NCBI GenBank assembly: GCA_036874045.1
Contig: CM072335.1
Coordinates: forward strand, 19,227,501 to 19,291,500
Source: Cymodocea nodosa
Taxonomy: Eukaryota; Streptophyta; Magnoliopsida; Alismatales; Cymodoceaceae
Length of the DNA: 64,000 nt
Direction: 5' to 3'
The notes under the pieces: generated by a model
Seen by the model: only the letters and a program-made list of their open reading frames with translations
Told to the model about the DNA's origin: nothing
The model's database searches: none
Position numbers and translations under genes: made by a program
In this document: positions 1-10,474 of the stretch, piece by piece
Layout of the letters: every line of letters begins with the position of its first letter
Numbering within the stretch: the first letter of the stretch is position 1

Positions 1-663
1 TTTATTAGTTGCAGTTCAAGTAAATCTAAGACTAAAATTCCTTTTATTATGAAACAAGGTAATAAATATGTAGAAGTAGGTATTTCAAGGGATGAATCAT
101 GCAGTAATAATTTAAATCAATGTGATTTGTCAAATTGTACTTCTAACATGACTATAAATGTTTCTAAAAATCTTGTTTCTTGTTCTGGAAATTCAGTTTC
201 TAATAATTCTAAAATTTCAGACAAATGTAGTAAACTGAAAATTCAGAAACTTGAGCATGTAATTCAATACACTAGTATTAGACCAATTACTCATTTTGCA
301 TGTGATAAAGCTAAAAATTCTTATGCAGAAAAAGATTTTGTATGTACGGAAAATGTTAATACAAGTACAAAATCTTGGTATGAACTTACTAAAATGTATA
401 AGCATGACCAAAATAAATTAACATCTGATAAAAATCTGTTTGGTCTTGATTATACTACATCAGAAAACAAAAAGAATGATTATAAAAGCAATAATGCTAT
501 ATGTGAGTATGAAGCTAATGATAAATCAATAGTACTTACAACTAATAAGAATATAAATAATAATGTTAAACTATTTTTAAACAAAAAGAAGAAATATGTG
601 TTTAATGAACTTGGTCCTCAACAACATTGGTACCAAGAAAAAGTTTTTCTTAATTTGTGTTGA
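1..663 (+). pseudogene. gag C-terminal tail of element A
   Basis: The frame is open from base 1 and ends at a TGA at 661-663. It is low-complexity and rich in Asn, Lys and Ser. Near its end is GPQQHWYQEK, matching the GPxxxWVPK motif that precedes the protease in Sirevirus polyproteins (family knowledge). The protease continues in another frame, so a one-base frameshift lies near 650. No capsid domain is visible in this part. The protein would be the C-terminal part of the structural polyprotein. The assignment rests on position and the short motif only. Confidence 0.6.
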
Positions 664-920
664 TGGAGGAAACAACATCAAAATGGATCTTGGATAGTGG
701 AGCGTCAAGTCACATGACCAGACAAAAAGGTCTATTACAAAATTTTACAAATACCATGAAAGGAAGTGTAACATTTGGAAACAAAAGCAAAGATAAAATC
801 ATAGGTATGGGCAATGTTCAAATAACTCCTACTTGTGTTATTTCGAATGTACTATATATAGAAAACCTAGGATTTAATTTGGTGAGTGTCACAAATGGAT
901 AAAGGTATTTTTTTAAATTA
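663..920 (+). pseudogene. aspartic protease of element A
   Basis: This encodes the pepsin-like retroviral protease of a copia polyprotein. The catalytic motif reads WILDSGASSHMT, typical of copia PR, and is followed by VTFGNKSKDKIIGMGNV and LGFNLVSV. The expected QxDKGY continuation appears only after a one-base frameshift near 890-900. The reading frame is lost by 920, where the sequence jumps to the end of RT. The active-site Asp is intact but the domain is truncated. GTG at 657 and ATG at 663 are not real starts, because the domain is part of a polyprotein. Confidence 0.85.
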
Positions 921-921
921 G

Positions 922-1713
922 GAAAAATATGCAGATAAAATGCTTAAGAAATTTAATTTTAATGATACAAGGATTCGAGGAACTCCTATGAGTACTACTT
1001 TAAAGTTAGATATTGATGACATAGGAAAATCTATAGATCAAAGAAAATACAGAAGTAGGATTGGTTCTTTACTTTATTTGACTGCTAGTAGACCTGATAT
1101 TACGTTTGTTGTGTGTGTTTGTGCTAGATTTCAATCTAATCCTAAGGAATCACACTTAGTTGCAGTTAAAAGAATATTTAGATATGTACAAGGAACTAAA
1201 AATTTTGAACTGTATTATTCTAAGGATAGTTCAATAGATCTTATAGGATATACTGATGCTGATTATGCAGGATCTAAATCTGATAGAAAGAGTACCAGTA
1301 GCACATATCAATTATTGGGAAATAATTTGGTGTCATGGTTTAGTAAAAAGCAAAACTATGTAGCACTTTCTATTACAGAAGCTGAATATGTTGCTGCTGC
1401 ACTGTGTTGCACTCAGATTCTGTGGATAAGGCAAACTTTAGAAGATTTTGGATTATCTTATGATACAACTGAGATTTATTGTGACAATAGTTCTGCAATA
1501 AATCTTTCCAAAAATCTTGTATTACATTCAAGAGCAAAGTATATAGAGGTTAGACATCATTTTCTAAGAGATAACGTAATTAAAGGAAAAATTAAATTAG
1601 AATTTGTGTCTAGTAAAAATCAATTAGTTGATATATTTACAAAACCTCTAGACGAAAATACATTCTGCAACATTAGATTAAATTTAAGTATTTGTAGGCT
1701 ATGTGATGTGTAA
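922..1713 (+). pseudogene. RT end and RNase H of element A
   Basis: The frame is open from 922 to a TAA at 1711-1713. It begins in the last part of copia reverse transcriptase (LLKKF and TPM-like motifs, YRSRIGSLLYLTASRPDI) and continues through RNase H. Typical copia RNase H landmarks are GYTDADYAG, DRKSTSS, ALSITEAEYVAA, CDNSSAI, HSRAKYIEVRHHFLRD and VDIFTKPL, so the catalytic acidic residues are present. This part has no stop codon over 263 codons, in contrast to the deletion just upstream. It would degrade the RNA strand of the RNA-DNA hybrid during reverse transcription. Confidence 0.92.
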
Positions 1714-1844
1714 AATGCTTAAACTCCACATAAAAAGATAAATATTATTGATGATGCTGTTCACTTCATAGATATTATATATTTATTATAAATATCTAAA
1801 GTAATATCTAAACTGATGCTTAAGATACTATGTATTTATTGTAA

Positions 1845-2790
1845 AATCATAGTAGTATCTTACTGATTTTAAGTAGTTTATCAATTTTAATGGTTTTTAC
1901 GATTTTAAGTGGAAATGTAAATGAAAAACATTAAATACTTCTGACATTCTAAAATTTTGATTAAATGTTTTCTTTGAATCAAGGAAAATGCATATGATCA
2001 TGCATAAATTTGACTTAATTGATTAAACTTGTAGAATAAGTTATATGTAACTCATCTTAAATTGTTAATCAAAAGTATAAGCTTATTGAAACTGATTCAT
2101 ATTCTCAGTACAATCATAGAAGTAAAAATTATATGAGATTTGTGTTTTATTGTATCTGTATTAATGGAATACATATATATTGTGTTTAAAATGAAAAGTG
2201 CTTACAAAGTGAAAATCTTTGAGAGTTTATTGATTAGTTTGATCACGAGCCTTTTGTACTTGAGCAGATAGGTATGTAAGGATTGTTGTCCTCAAAAAGG
2301 ATTCTTTAAATCTGGCAACCTAAGGTCCTGATCAGATCTAGGATTGTTGACTGAAAACTCATTACATAGGTACATTAGAAAGCTCTTGTATGATTCAAGC
2401 TTTTCAAACTAACTTTTAAAGAAAATTACCAATATTTACTGTTTCGAAAAGAAAAAGTTGTTTCATTAATTACAAATATCTTTGAATTGCATATAGTTTC
2501 TACCAATATGACTACTGATTTATTGAATCAACATTAGTATTTTTGAAAATGTTTATTTGAGATACATTCTTTTATTCTCCTTGAATTAATCACATTGAGT
2601 TCAAAGTTGTGTTTTGATTCATATACAGTAGGAATTGATTCTGGAAATCATTTTTGATGATGTCAAGATAACAGAAGTCTCTGAAAAGAAAATTTAAAAG
2701 TATAGCTATACTTAACATCCATTGTCACTACAAGTATATTTTGTATTTTGATTGAATATATTTGAAGTATATTTGTAGGGGGAGGATTAA
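1845..2790 (+). repeat. 3' noncoding module shared with gypsy D/E
   Basis: This stretch is clearly related to 29880-30960 in gypsy element D and to the matching - strand part of E (47207-50060). Long matching blocks include the one around GAGAGTTTATTGA at 2219 (30308 in D), AGATAGGTATGTAAGGATTG, CCTGATCAGATCT and TGTATGATTCAAGCTT. Similarity fades near 2770, just before a purine run (GTAGGGGGAGG). It encodes no protein I can recognise. In A it lies between RNase H and the extra ORF; in D/E it lies between capsid and the terminal PPT. Its role is unknown. Confidence 0.85.
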
Positions 2791-3308
2791 CATTGTCGAA
2801 AACATATTAATATAATTTAGAATACAAATCTCAGTTAATCTGAATTACTGTCCTCTTAAAAATCTTGATGAAATAATTTTTTTTTTTAAAAAAAAAAACT
2901 ATTTTAGATTCAAAGGACAAAATGATCAAATAGTTTACAATGTCTCAAGATAATGTTAAGTTTAACATGTGAGTTGTTTTCGAAACGTTTCAGTTGGAAG
3001 CATCCGAAAATTATTTTTTTTGTGTATTAACTAAACGTTATGTTAGATAAGGTAACGTGTAAAACTACCTCTAGATAATGTTTTTACTCGTTAGGTTAGT
3101 TAACTCAACGAGTTATACTTGAATATTTCGAGTACTTTGATTGAATAAACTTTATTCAATATTTATTTTATTTCTAAACCCGACTTCTCTTCACATTGAG
3201 TTATATGCCTAAAAACCCTATTTAAACACTTATTGCACGGGCACTTAGTTTACTTATAAACTTTGTCAAGAAAATCTTTCCTGCTTGTTGCTGCTACAAC
3301 CTGTGACG
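2791..3308 (+). other. spacer with small inverted repeats
   Basis: This is a noncoding leader upstream of the extra ORF. It contains an 11-T/11-A self-complementary tract (2877-2898) and an inverted repeat at 3086-3113 with ACTCGTT and AACGAGT arms. The second one uses the same words as the hairpins in the LTR of this element. No gene is seen. Confidence 0.6.
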
Positions 3309-5572
3309 ATGGTCTCCAAGTTCTACAAAGGTCATGGCAGAGGAAAAGACAAAAGTAGAAGAGATGCAAAAGGAAAAGAAATAGAGAATGATGAAATTCT
3401 ACGTACTTGGTTCAAGAAAATACTTTGAGTGGATAGAAGGTTAGCTGAAATTTATAAAGATTACTTCTTTCCTGAAGGTATACTAAATGAAGTTAGACAA
3501 GAACTTCAACATACTGATGCAAATATTACGTACATGGGTATTCGTAGTAAATTTGATAGAGAATACAAAATGAAATGTGCTGAGATTGCATTTTTGGAAC
3601 AGTATGCAAAATATTTGGAAAAAGGTGTAGGTTCATCAAATAGAACTCCTCAAACTCCTATAAACGGTACAAGACTACATGCATTTGAGGAAGAGCATGA
3701 ATCAGCTATCCCTACTCCTTTATATTCAAAACAAGTAGAATTAGATATTGCTGTAGACAAAACAAAAGTTGACAGTCTTCGAAAGGCTGTTGCAATAGAA
3801 AGTGCCTTAGAAGAATTAAAGCAGAAAACTTTTATGGAGTAATTTGAAAAGAAAACAGCAATACTTGAAAAGGAGAAACAGAAATGTTATAAAAGACGGA
3901 AAGTTAGAAAAATTATGTCTAAGGAAACAAAGTCTATTGAAGAAGGAAAATCAGATGAAAATTTATTTCCAAAGGACAATGTATGTCTAGACATTGTACC
4001 TTATTGTGCATCTGATAAACTCATCAATTTCGAGCATACTGACACTGATGAAGATAATGAGACTTTATTTTCCCTTGCTAGAAAGCTTGAGAAGAAATCC
4101 AAGTCAAATATGAGCTCAAGTTTTTCTATTAGTACAAGTCCTGATGATGTAGAAATTAACAAATTAGAGCATCAGGCACCTAACATTGAACAAGTTATTG
4201 CAGATATAATTGACAATGTTGAAGCATTAACTAGTTCACAGTCTGAATTGTCTAGAGTAGTAGATATTGAAAATGTTAAGACTCCAGAAGAGCTAAAAGT
4301 TAACCAGCCTTCTACAGAATCTATAGAAGCAGAGTCTGAGAATTCACAGCATGAATTAATGGAATTATCTATTGAACAAAATGAACAATTACAGACAGAT
4401 ACACCGACTATAGAATTTGTGGAAAAATTGAACTCTGAACATTCTATAGAGACTGAAAAGATGAATGTTGAGCATATTGACAATGTTCCTAACACTGTTG
4501 AAGCGGAAGAATCAAGCTTACCTGAGCAGCTTCAAGATAATATTTTGGAAGAGGAACAACATGACATTCATTTTGAAGAAGAGGTTCCTGAAGATGAATT
4601 AAACTCTGAATCACGGCTGCAAGTATCACCCTCTTTGTGTACAATATTAAACATTCAAGGTAATGCAATTCATTTTAGATCTGAAGAACATTGCAGAAAT
4701 ACAATAATCATTTTACATGTTAGATTTTGCATGCTCGTCCAATAAAATTCAGAAATTTGATGGAAATAAGAGATCTATTTGAGTTTCAAGGCCTCATTAA
4801 ATTCTTCCCAGTAGGAACGAAATGGAAGCAATACACAGAGCTTATTGCAGCTTTTTATAGCAATCTGGTCAAGAATGGAAATTTTCTGAAAATTCAAATA
4901 AATGAACAGGAGTTTCTATTGTCTCCTGAGTTAATTTTTGAAGTTTTAGGATTAAAGAATGAAGGTGTTGTTACCAACAGATTTGACATGATAAGACAAC
5001 TAGAATGGAACATTCAGTCTTTATCAAAAATTCCAGATGTATATTCTAAAATGAGATTAATGGAAAATCTGAATGTAGAGGTAAGGTTTATTGCAAATAT
5101 ATTGCATGCAAATTTATTTCAGAGAGTTGGACACAATTTGGAAGTGAGCAGAAGCTGTTTATATGCAACTTATGGCTTACTGAATAGAATTCAAATAAAT
5201 TGGTTTGATGTATTTATGTCTCAACTACAACATATGAGTTCAAAGTTATTTTATGGTGATGCTATATGTAGAGTCCTTGCAAGCCAATTGACTTTATCCA
5301 ACTGGCCCTCTAAAACTAAAGGCATGAGAGCATTTAGTGTCAAAGATTTGCAAAAATTCCAAGCCATGCATAAACCTCAACGACAACAACAACAACAACC
5401 TGATACAGACCATATACAATAACAACAACAAAGTTATTCAGTTCAAGCAGAACAGCAAACCCAGTTACCTCTTGACTTAGATGTAGTGCTTAACGACATC
5501 AGAAATGATATTAGGCATCTAGGAGATAAAATATGTAATGCTATAAGTGATATACTTAGGAGGGGTCGATAA
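3309..5572 (+). pseudogene. extra 3' ORF with transposon-protein-like domain (A)
   Basis: This is the second gene of element A, roughly 750 codons with a few breaks. The start ATG is at 3309; in-frame stops lie at 3429 and 3840, a frameshift lies near 4740 and a late stop at 5420. The first part has basic and coiled-coil-like stretches. Residues encoded by 3915-4700 are very acidic (Glu/Asp-rich). The region from 4750 (LFEFQGLIKF, AFYSNL, LGLKNEG) resembles the 'putative plant transposon protein' domain (Pfam family recalled from memory). A poly-Gln tract follows near 5390. Related domains occur in D at 27130-27820 and in E. In Sireviruses an ORF here is often called env-like; I see no membrane segment, so that name would be weak. 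Confidence 0.75.
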
Positions 5573-6068
5573 CTATTTTTGTTTGTTTCTGAATACAAAA
5601 TGTACTGTTTGTATTACTTGTTTGATTCATTGAACAATACATTTTTCTGTAAATGTGTTCAATTATTATTCTTGTTTACAGAAATTGTTGTTGTAATTCT
5701 CTTATATAAGTATATATATTCTCTGTAATTATCTTTTTGATTAATGACAAAAAGGGGGAGAAATATTATAAAAAGATGATTATGATCTTAATTGCATATA
5801 TATATTATAAAAGGAGATGCTATTTAAATGGTTATTGTAATCTGACAGATGATAATTAGAAAACTGATACTTATATAATTATTGACATTTGAGAGTTTTA
5901 GTTCTGAGAGGTAAAATTTGCACAAACAATAGAAATAAGCTTAAGTGAACTTAAGTTAACAAACAAGTTTGTTGAATTAAAAGATAACCCAACGAAGGTG
6001 CTTTGTTGAGTTAAACATATTTCATAATTGATTTAATATGGTTTTGTCATCATCAAAAAGGGAGAGAT
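5573..6068 (+). promoter_or_regulatory. 3' spacer with two polypurine tracts (A)
   Basis: The noncoding stretch after the extra ORF ends in the polypurine tract AAAAAGGGAGAGAT (6055-6068), directly against the LTR. That is where plus-strand DNA synthesis would be primed. A second, stronger-looking purine run, AAAAAGGGGGAGAA, lies at 5749-5762. Multiplied PPTs are a reported Sirevirus trait. No gene is seen between them. Confidence 0.75.
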
Positions 6069-7851
6069 TGTTGAGTATTTTTGTTTTGATGATGTGTGCT
6101 GAATGAAAATAATCATATTTGCTCAATTACTATTGCTTGTGAAAAGAAATTAAAATCGTCAATTAATATAGAAAAATCTTATTGATATAAATACTTGTCT
6201 ATATTGGATCTGAAGTTAATAACTAGTCATTTCGTTGCATTAATTTCTCATTTAGCTAAACGTTAAGTTAACGTGTGTTTTTATTGAAAAGCATGATATG
6301 TTTTAAAGTTATATCTTCTGTATCATGAACAGTGCACGTTAGACAACTCGTTAAGTTAGAGTTTTGTTTGTATAGAGGTCACGTGAGAACTCGTTAAGTT
6401 AGAGGCTTAAAGGTTAAAGTAGGTCACGTGATAACTCATTAAGTTAGTGAGTAAAAGAAGAGAGGAACTCGTTAAGTTAGTATTATACACATAGTGAAAT
6501 TATAAGTTACGAATGCTATATTGTATCACGTGAGGTGCACATGTTTAACTCGTTAAGTTAACATAACTAAACGCGTTGAGTTGCTATATTGAACACTAAG
6601 GCAACGCGTTACGTTAGCGTTATAAACTTAAGTTGTTATTTTTGCACGTGGTAAAATTCTTATTATAAAAACATTTGTTTATTACTTAATCGGTGAGTTG
6701 AAGTTTTTCGGAGACTTACAGTCATAACTATCTGAAAGGTAACTTAAGTCATGTTTTCAGGTCTTGACACGTGTCTCACTAGTTTTATAATATAAAGAGT
6801 TTTTCGGTGACTTACATCTATAACTATCCGAAACTTAAACTGTTTTTGGTGAGTTATCGTTTAACCTTCCGAAAGAAAGGTTAAGCTGGTTCGTTGAGTT
6901 ATCATAACACAACGGAGATGGTTCGTTGAGATAGCATAACACCACGGACTTAGTTCGTTGAGTTAGCTACAGTACTTGTCACGTGAAATGGCACATGGTG
7001 AACTCGTTAAGTTAGAAACGTTAAGTTATATATATATACTTGTGTTACTCGTTTAATTAACATTAAAGTAACGACTTCTTATTACACTAATGAAAAACTT
7101 TTGGACGAGAAAGTTTATTTTGCAGGAAATTTTTCAGAGATTCAAGACTGATGATTAAAGGAAATTCGAAATATAAACATGGGTTAGAACGTGTGTGTTT
7201 CGATGAAGGAAAAAGAAAAGACGTGGAGAAGTGGAAAACTAGTAGTGATTAAACGTGGAGGATATGCATGAAATGAAGATACAATATAAAAGGCATAGAG
7301 TTCTCATTGATCAAACCATCCTTGCACACAAAAAGAAAAATCTTTTCAAGGATCAAACCATCCCTGCACACCAAAAGAAAAATCTTTTTCAAGGATCAAA
7401 AACATCTTCTCGGGGAAAATCTCTCAAGTGGAAGAAAATTCAGTGAAGCAGAAAATATCAGATTTATGTCGCTGAAGAGTTGAAGTATCAGAAGAAAGCA
7501 AATTTGGTGAAGTAGAGAAAGACAAGATATTCGTCACTGAAGAATTGCTGAAGAAGAAGAAAGAAGAAGATGAAAGATCTCAGACAGGGAGAAATATTTT
7601 AAATTTCGCAAATTAGTTTTCTCTGTTTGTAGTTATGAAATTGTATAGATGAAACATGGTATCGAAATATAATTGCATCTACAATTTATGAGGAAAATTG
7701 AATTGTATATTGTAATTGAAACCTTGAATAAAAATGATTTTATGAAAACATTGTCTCGACTTGTTTTTGAGTTTTAAAGTTTCAATTATATTTCAGAAAA
7801 TATTAAATATACACAATTCACCCCCCTCTTGTGTAGCCATACGATCCTACA
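6069..7851 (+). repeat. 3' LTR of element A
   Basis: The LTR starts TGTTGAGTATTTTTG and ends GATCCTACA (TG...CA). Two further copies of the same LTR stand alone at 41891-43532 and 47585-49167 and confirm both ends. The U3-like part (about 6200-7030) is filled with CACGTG motifs, repeats of AACTCGTTAAGTTAG and hairpins. One hairpin lies at 6802-6833, with arms TTTCGGTGACTTA and TAACTATCCGAAA. A TATA box is at 7285 and an AATAAA at 7727-7732. This copy holds about 200 bp of hairpin sequence (6684-6893) that is largely missing from the copy at 41891. Confidence 0.93.
7285..7291 (+). promoter_or_regulatory. LTR A TATA box
   Basis: TATAAAA followed by GGCATAG. The same box occurs at 42946 and, on the - strand, near 48106 in the two solo LTRs, so it is preserved in all three copies. 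The U3/R border should lie shortly downstream. Confidence 0.6.
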
Positions 7852-8310
7852 AGCTGTTCCTACACCTTCTGCCCAAAGAAATTTAGGTAGATCCGTGGCA
7901 TTTAACATAGTTCTAGCCATTTCTTGTAATGTCCTATTTTTCCTTTCCACAACTCCATTTTGAGTAGGAGTTCTAGGACAATAGAATTCATGCAAAATTC
8001 CAAATGAATTGCAGAGGTTTTCAAATTCATAGTTTTCAAATTCACCTTCATGATCACTTCTAATTTTCTTCACTGTTAGTTCCTTCTGATTCTGAACTCT
8101 TATGTAGAAATTCCTGAACTCATTGCAAGTTTCATTTTTATGTGTCAATAATATCACCCAAGTTAATCTGGAGAAATCATCAACAATAACAAAGGTATAT
8201 TTTCGACCCCCAAGACTTGATACTTGAGAAGGACCAAACAAATCTAGATGTAGCAATTCTAATGGCCTTTTGGTAGAAACAACACTTTTGTTGTGAAGAG
8301 TAATTCTCTT
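7852..8310 (-). pseudogene. integrase core of element B (interrupted)
   Basis: Copia integrase catalytic core. The motifs in order are HLDLFGPSQVSSLGGRKY, VDDFSRLTWV, RSDHEGEF, FYCPRTPTQNGVVERKNRTL and LPKFLWAEGV. The two catalytic Asp residues and the Glu of VVERKN are intact. The frame then runs into the LTR of A, which replaces the rest of pol. It is in frame with the protease ORF upstream, separated by one TAG at 8311-8313. The enzyme would join cDNA to chromosomal DNA. Confidence 0.92.
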
Positions 8311-8865
8311 CTACTTCCCTAGCATACACTCACTACACACTCTATCCTTCTTAAAAGTGAGTTTAGGTAGACCCCTAACAAGATCACCCGTGGATAGCTT
8401 TCTGATATTCTTCATACTGATGTGACCAACTCTTCTATGCCACATCCAATCGTCTTCACCAGTTGCTACCAAATAGGAATTGCTTGCAGAATTTTCACAT
8501 GGAAAGTTTAATGTATATATTGAGCAATGTCTAATACCAGTAAATTTTGTTTTATTTGTGGTAGGATCAATAATGTAGCAGTTTTTAGCATTAAAAGAAA
8601 CAGTATAGCCTTTATCACATAATTGTCCTACACTTAACAAATTTTGTTTTAATCCATTTACATGCAAGACATTCTCAATTATACCATTTTCAGATGTAAT
8701 ATTTCCTATTGTAGTTATTTTACACTTTTCATTATTTCCAAACTTAACAGATCCTGAACTTAAGTTTTGAACTAAGTCAAGAAAGCTTTTCTTACCTATC
8801 ATATGCTTTGAGCATCCACTGTCCACAATCCATTTAGTTGAACGTGCTTGAAACTCATTGTCATC
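8311..8865 (-). pseudogene. protease and pre-integrase domain of element B
   Basis: This starts around TKWIVDSGCSKHMIG, the Sirevirus form of the copia protease active site. It continues with VKFGNNEKCKI, LKQNLLSVGQLCDKGY and the gag-pre-integrase zinc-binding part (MWHRRVGHISMKN, VCSECMLGK). The protease Asp is intact. One stop separates it from the integrase core. Upstream (8866-9091) the sequence is a frameshifted gag-PR linker, where motifs such as RPKKMWVPK-like words appear in another frame. Confidence 0.9.
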
Positions 8866-9091
8866 CTACAAATTATACTGAAATTAAAGCTTTTGGTACC
8901 CACATCTTCTTGGGTCTAATAGAGTTAGTCCTTAAAACATTAAATCTATTGCCTCTTGGCAGCCATATATGACTTGATCTTCGTTTGATGGCAAACACAA
9001 TGGTGCCATCTCTATAAGATCGAATCACTCCACCATAATAAGGTATTTCCTATGGTGTAGCATACCCTAGGCTATATTTATTCCCATTTGA

Positions 9092-10423
9092 TCATTGAGA
9101 TCCTATTATTTTATTTAATCCTTTTTGTCCTTGAGTAAATTTACATATAGTATTTTTTAAATCTAATATAGTAGTTGATAGATTTTTATTTTCATCTTTT
9201 AATTCACAATTATCACAACTATACTTATCTAAATTTGATTTTAGATTCCTATTTTCAACTATAGTTGATTCTAATTCAGCAAATGAATTTTCTAAGCAAT
9301 GATTTAATCTTTTAATTTCTTTCTTAAAATCTCTACACTTCACATATAAATTATCTACAGTAGATAAAAGACTGTTTATGTCCAAATCATCATGCTCATT
9401 TTCTGAACTAGAGGAAGTAGGGCATACCTCTTGTGCTGCAAAACAAACATTTGCTATAGCTTCTTCTTCAGAATCTGATGAACAGCTGGAAGAGCTACTG
9501 TCATCCCACGTAGCTTTGAGAGCCATCTTCTTTTTGTCCTTCAATCTCTTCTTCTTATCTCCTTGATCCTCTTCTGTTTGAAATGGACAGAAGGTCTATA
9601 TGTGCCATTGCCTTTTACATTTGAAACATGCAGGAACAGTTCTTTTAGAGTAGCTGGGCTTATTCTTTTTCTTCATGAATTTTCTGAAATTTCTAGCCAA
9701 CAACATGATCTCATCATCATCTGAGCTTGGAACTTCTTCTATAGATGGAAATGCTATATCCTTTTTCTTTTCAGCTTTCTTTTCAACAGTTCCTTCTTGC
9801 TCTTTCCAGTCCTTCATCTGAACTTCGTGGGCCAGAAGATTGCCTAACAATTCTTCAACTGTATAGTTGTTAAGATCGTTGGAATCTTGAATAGATGTGG
9901 ACTTCTGTTTCCACTCAACAGTTAAGCTCCTCAGGATCTTCTGTACCTGTTCACATGAAGAGAACTCCTTTCCCAAGCCTTTCAGACTGTTAGTGATTTC
10001 AGTAAATCTAGTAAACATTTCAGTTATGTTTTCATTATCATTCATTTTAAACAGTTCAAGTTTTCTTAAAAGAATATTGATTTTTGTATCCTTAACTTGG
10101 CTTGTACCTTCATGAGTAACTTGAAGGATTTTCCAGGCCTCATGAGCAGATTTACATGTAGATACTTTATTATATTGATCAGTAGTTAGTTGACAATAAA
10201 TGGCATTCAACCCTCTAGCATACAATTGGATGATTTTCTCATCCTCCTCAGACTAGTCCATAACATTACTGGTTGGAAGTGTAGTTCCAAGAACAACAAT
10301 CTTCCAGAGTTTAACATTAGAACTCCTAAGGAAACACTCCATTCTATTCTTCCAATAGTTATAATTGGAGCCATCGAATAGGGGAGGTCTGTGGATGTTT
10401 TGTCCCTCAGCAAATTGAGCCAT
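9092..10423 (-). pseudogene. gag of element B (UBN2-type)
   Basis: The start is ATG at 10423-10421, 38 bases after the PBS. N-terminal words PPLFDGSNYNYWK, then LYARGLNAIYCQLT and KDTKINILLRKLELF, identify the UBN2/retrotran_gag_2 capsid family. One stop falls at codon 57. A zinc knuckle reads CFKC....H....C but has a stop inside it (about 9596). It is followed by an acidic Ser-rich segment (SSSSSCSSDSEEE) and a long coiled coil (LLSTVDNLYVKCRDFKKEI onward). The two stops lie in one continuous frame, so the gene died by point mutation. It would form the virus-like particle. Confidence 0.9.
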
Positions 10424-10460
10424 AAATCCTGATGGTTAAATCTTATGAAGGATTAACCTT

Positions 10461-10474
10461 GCTCTGTTACCAAT
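10461..10474 (-). promoter_or_regulatory. primer-binding site of element B
   Basis: On the - strand this reads ATTGGTAACAGAGC, immediately after the LTR. It is one base from the usual initiator-Met tRNA complement TGGTATCAGAGC used by plant copia elements. Confidence 0.8.

Larger units (their letters stand above)
1..7851 (+). mobile_element. Copia element A (Sirevirus-like), 3' part
   Basis: This is a Ty1/copia retrotransposon entering from the left edge; its 5' LTR and most of gag are outside the window. The order seen is gag tail, protease, RNase H, a 1.6 kb noncoding stretch, an extra ORF, a PPT and the 3' LTR. The protease and RNase H motifs are of the Sirevirus type, and an extra 3' ORF is known in that lineage. 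Integrase and most of RT are deleted, so the copy is not autonomous. The LTR ends inside the integrase of element B, so A inserted into B; AGCTG at 7852-7856 is the expected right TSD. Confidence 0.88.

Noticed and set aside
4172..4495. 107-codon - strand frame
   Set aside because: Shadow of the acidic extra ORF of copia A on the other strand.
6684..7030. Hairpins as rho-independent terminators
   Set aside because: Plant LTR context, dozens of copies, no T-run after the stems; structure or transcription-factor sites are more plausible.
7255..7446. 63-codon Lys-rich frame
   Set aside because: Located just around the LTR A TATA box in a short internal duplication (AAAGAAAAATCTTTT words); not maintained in the solo LTRs.
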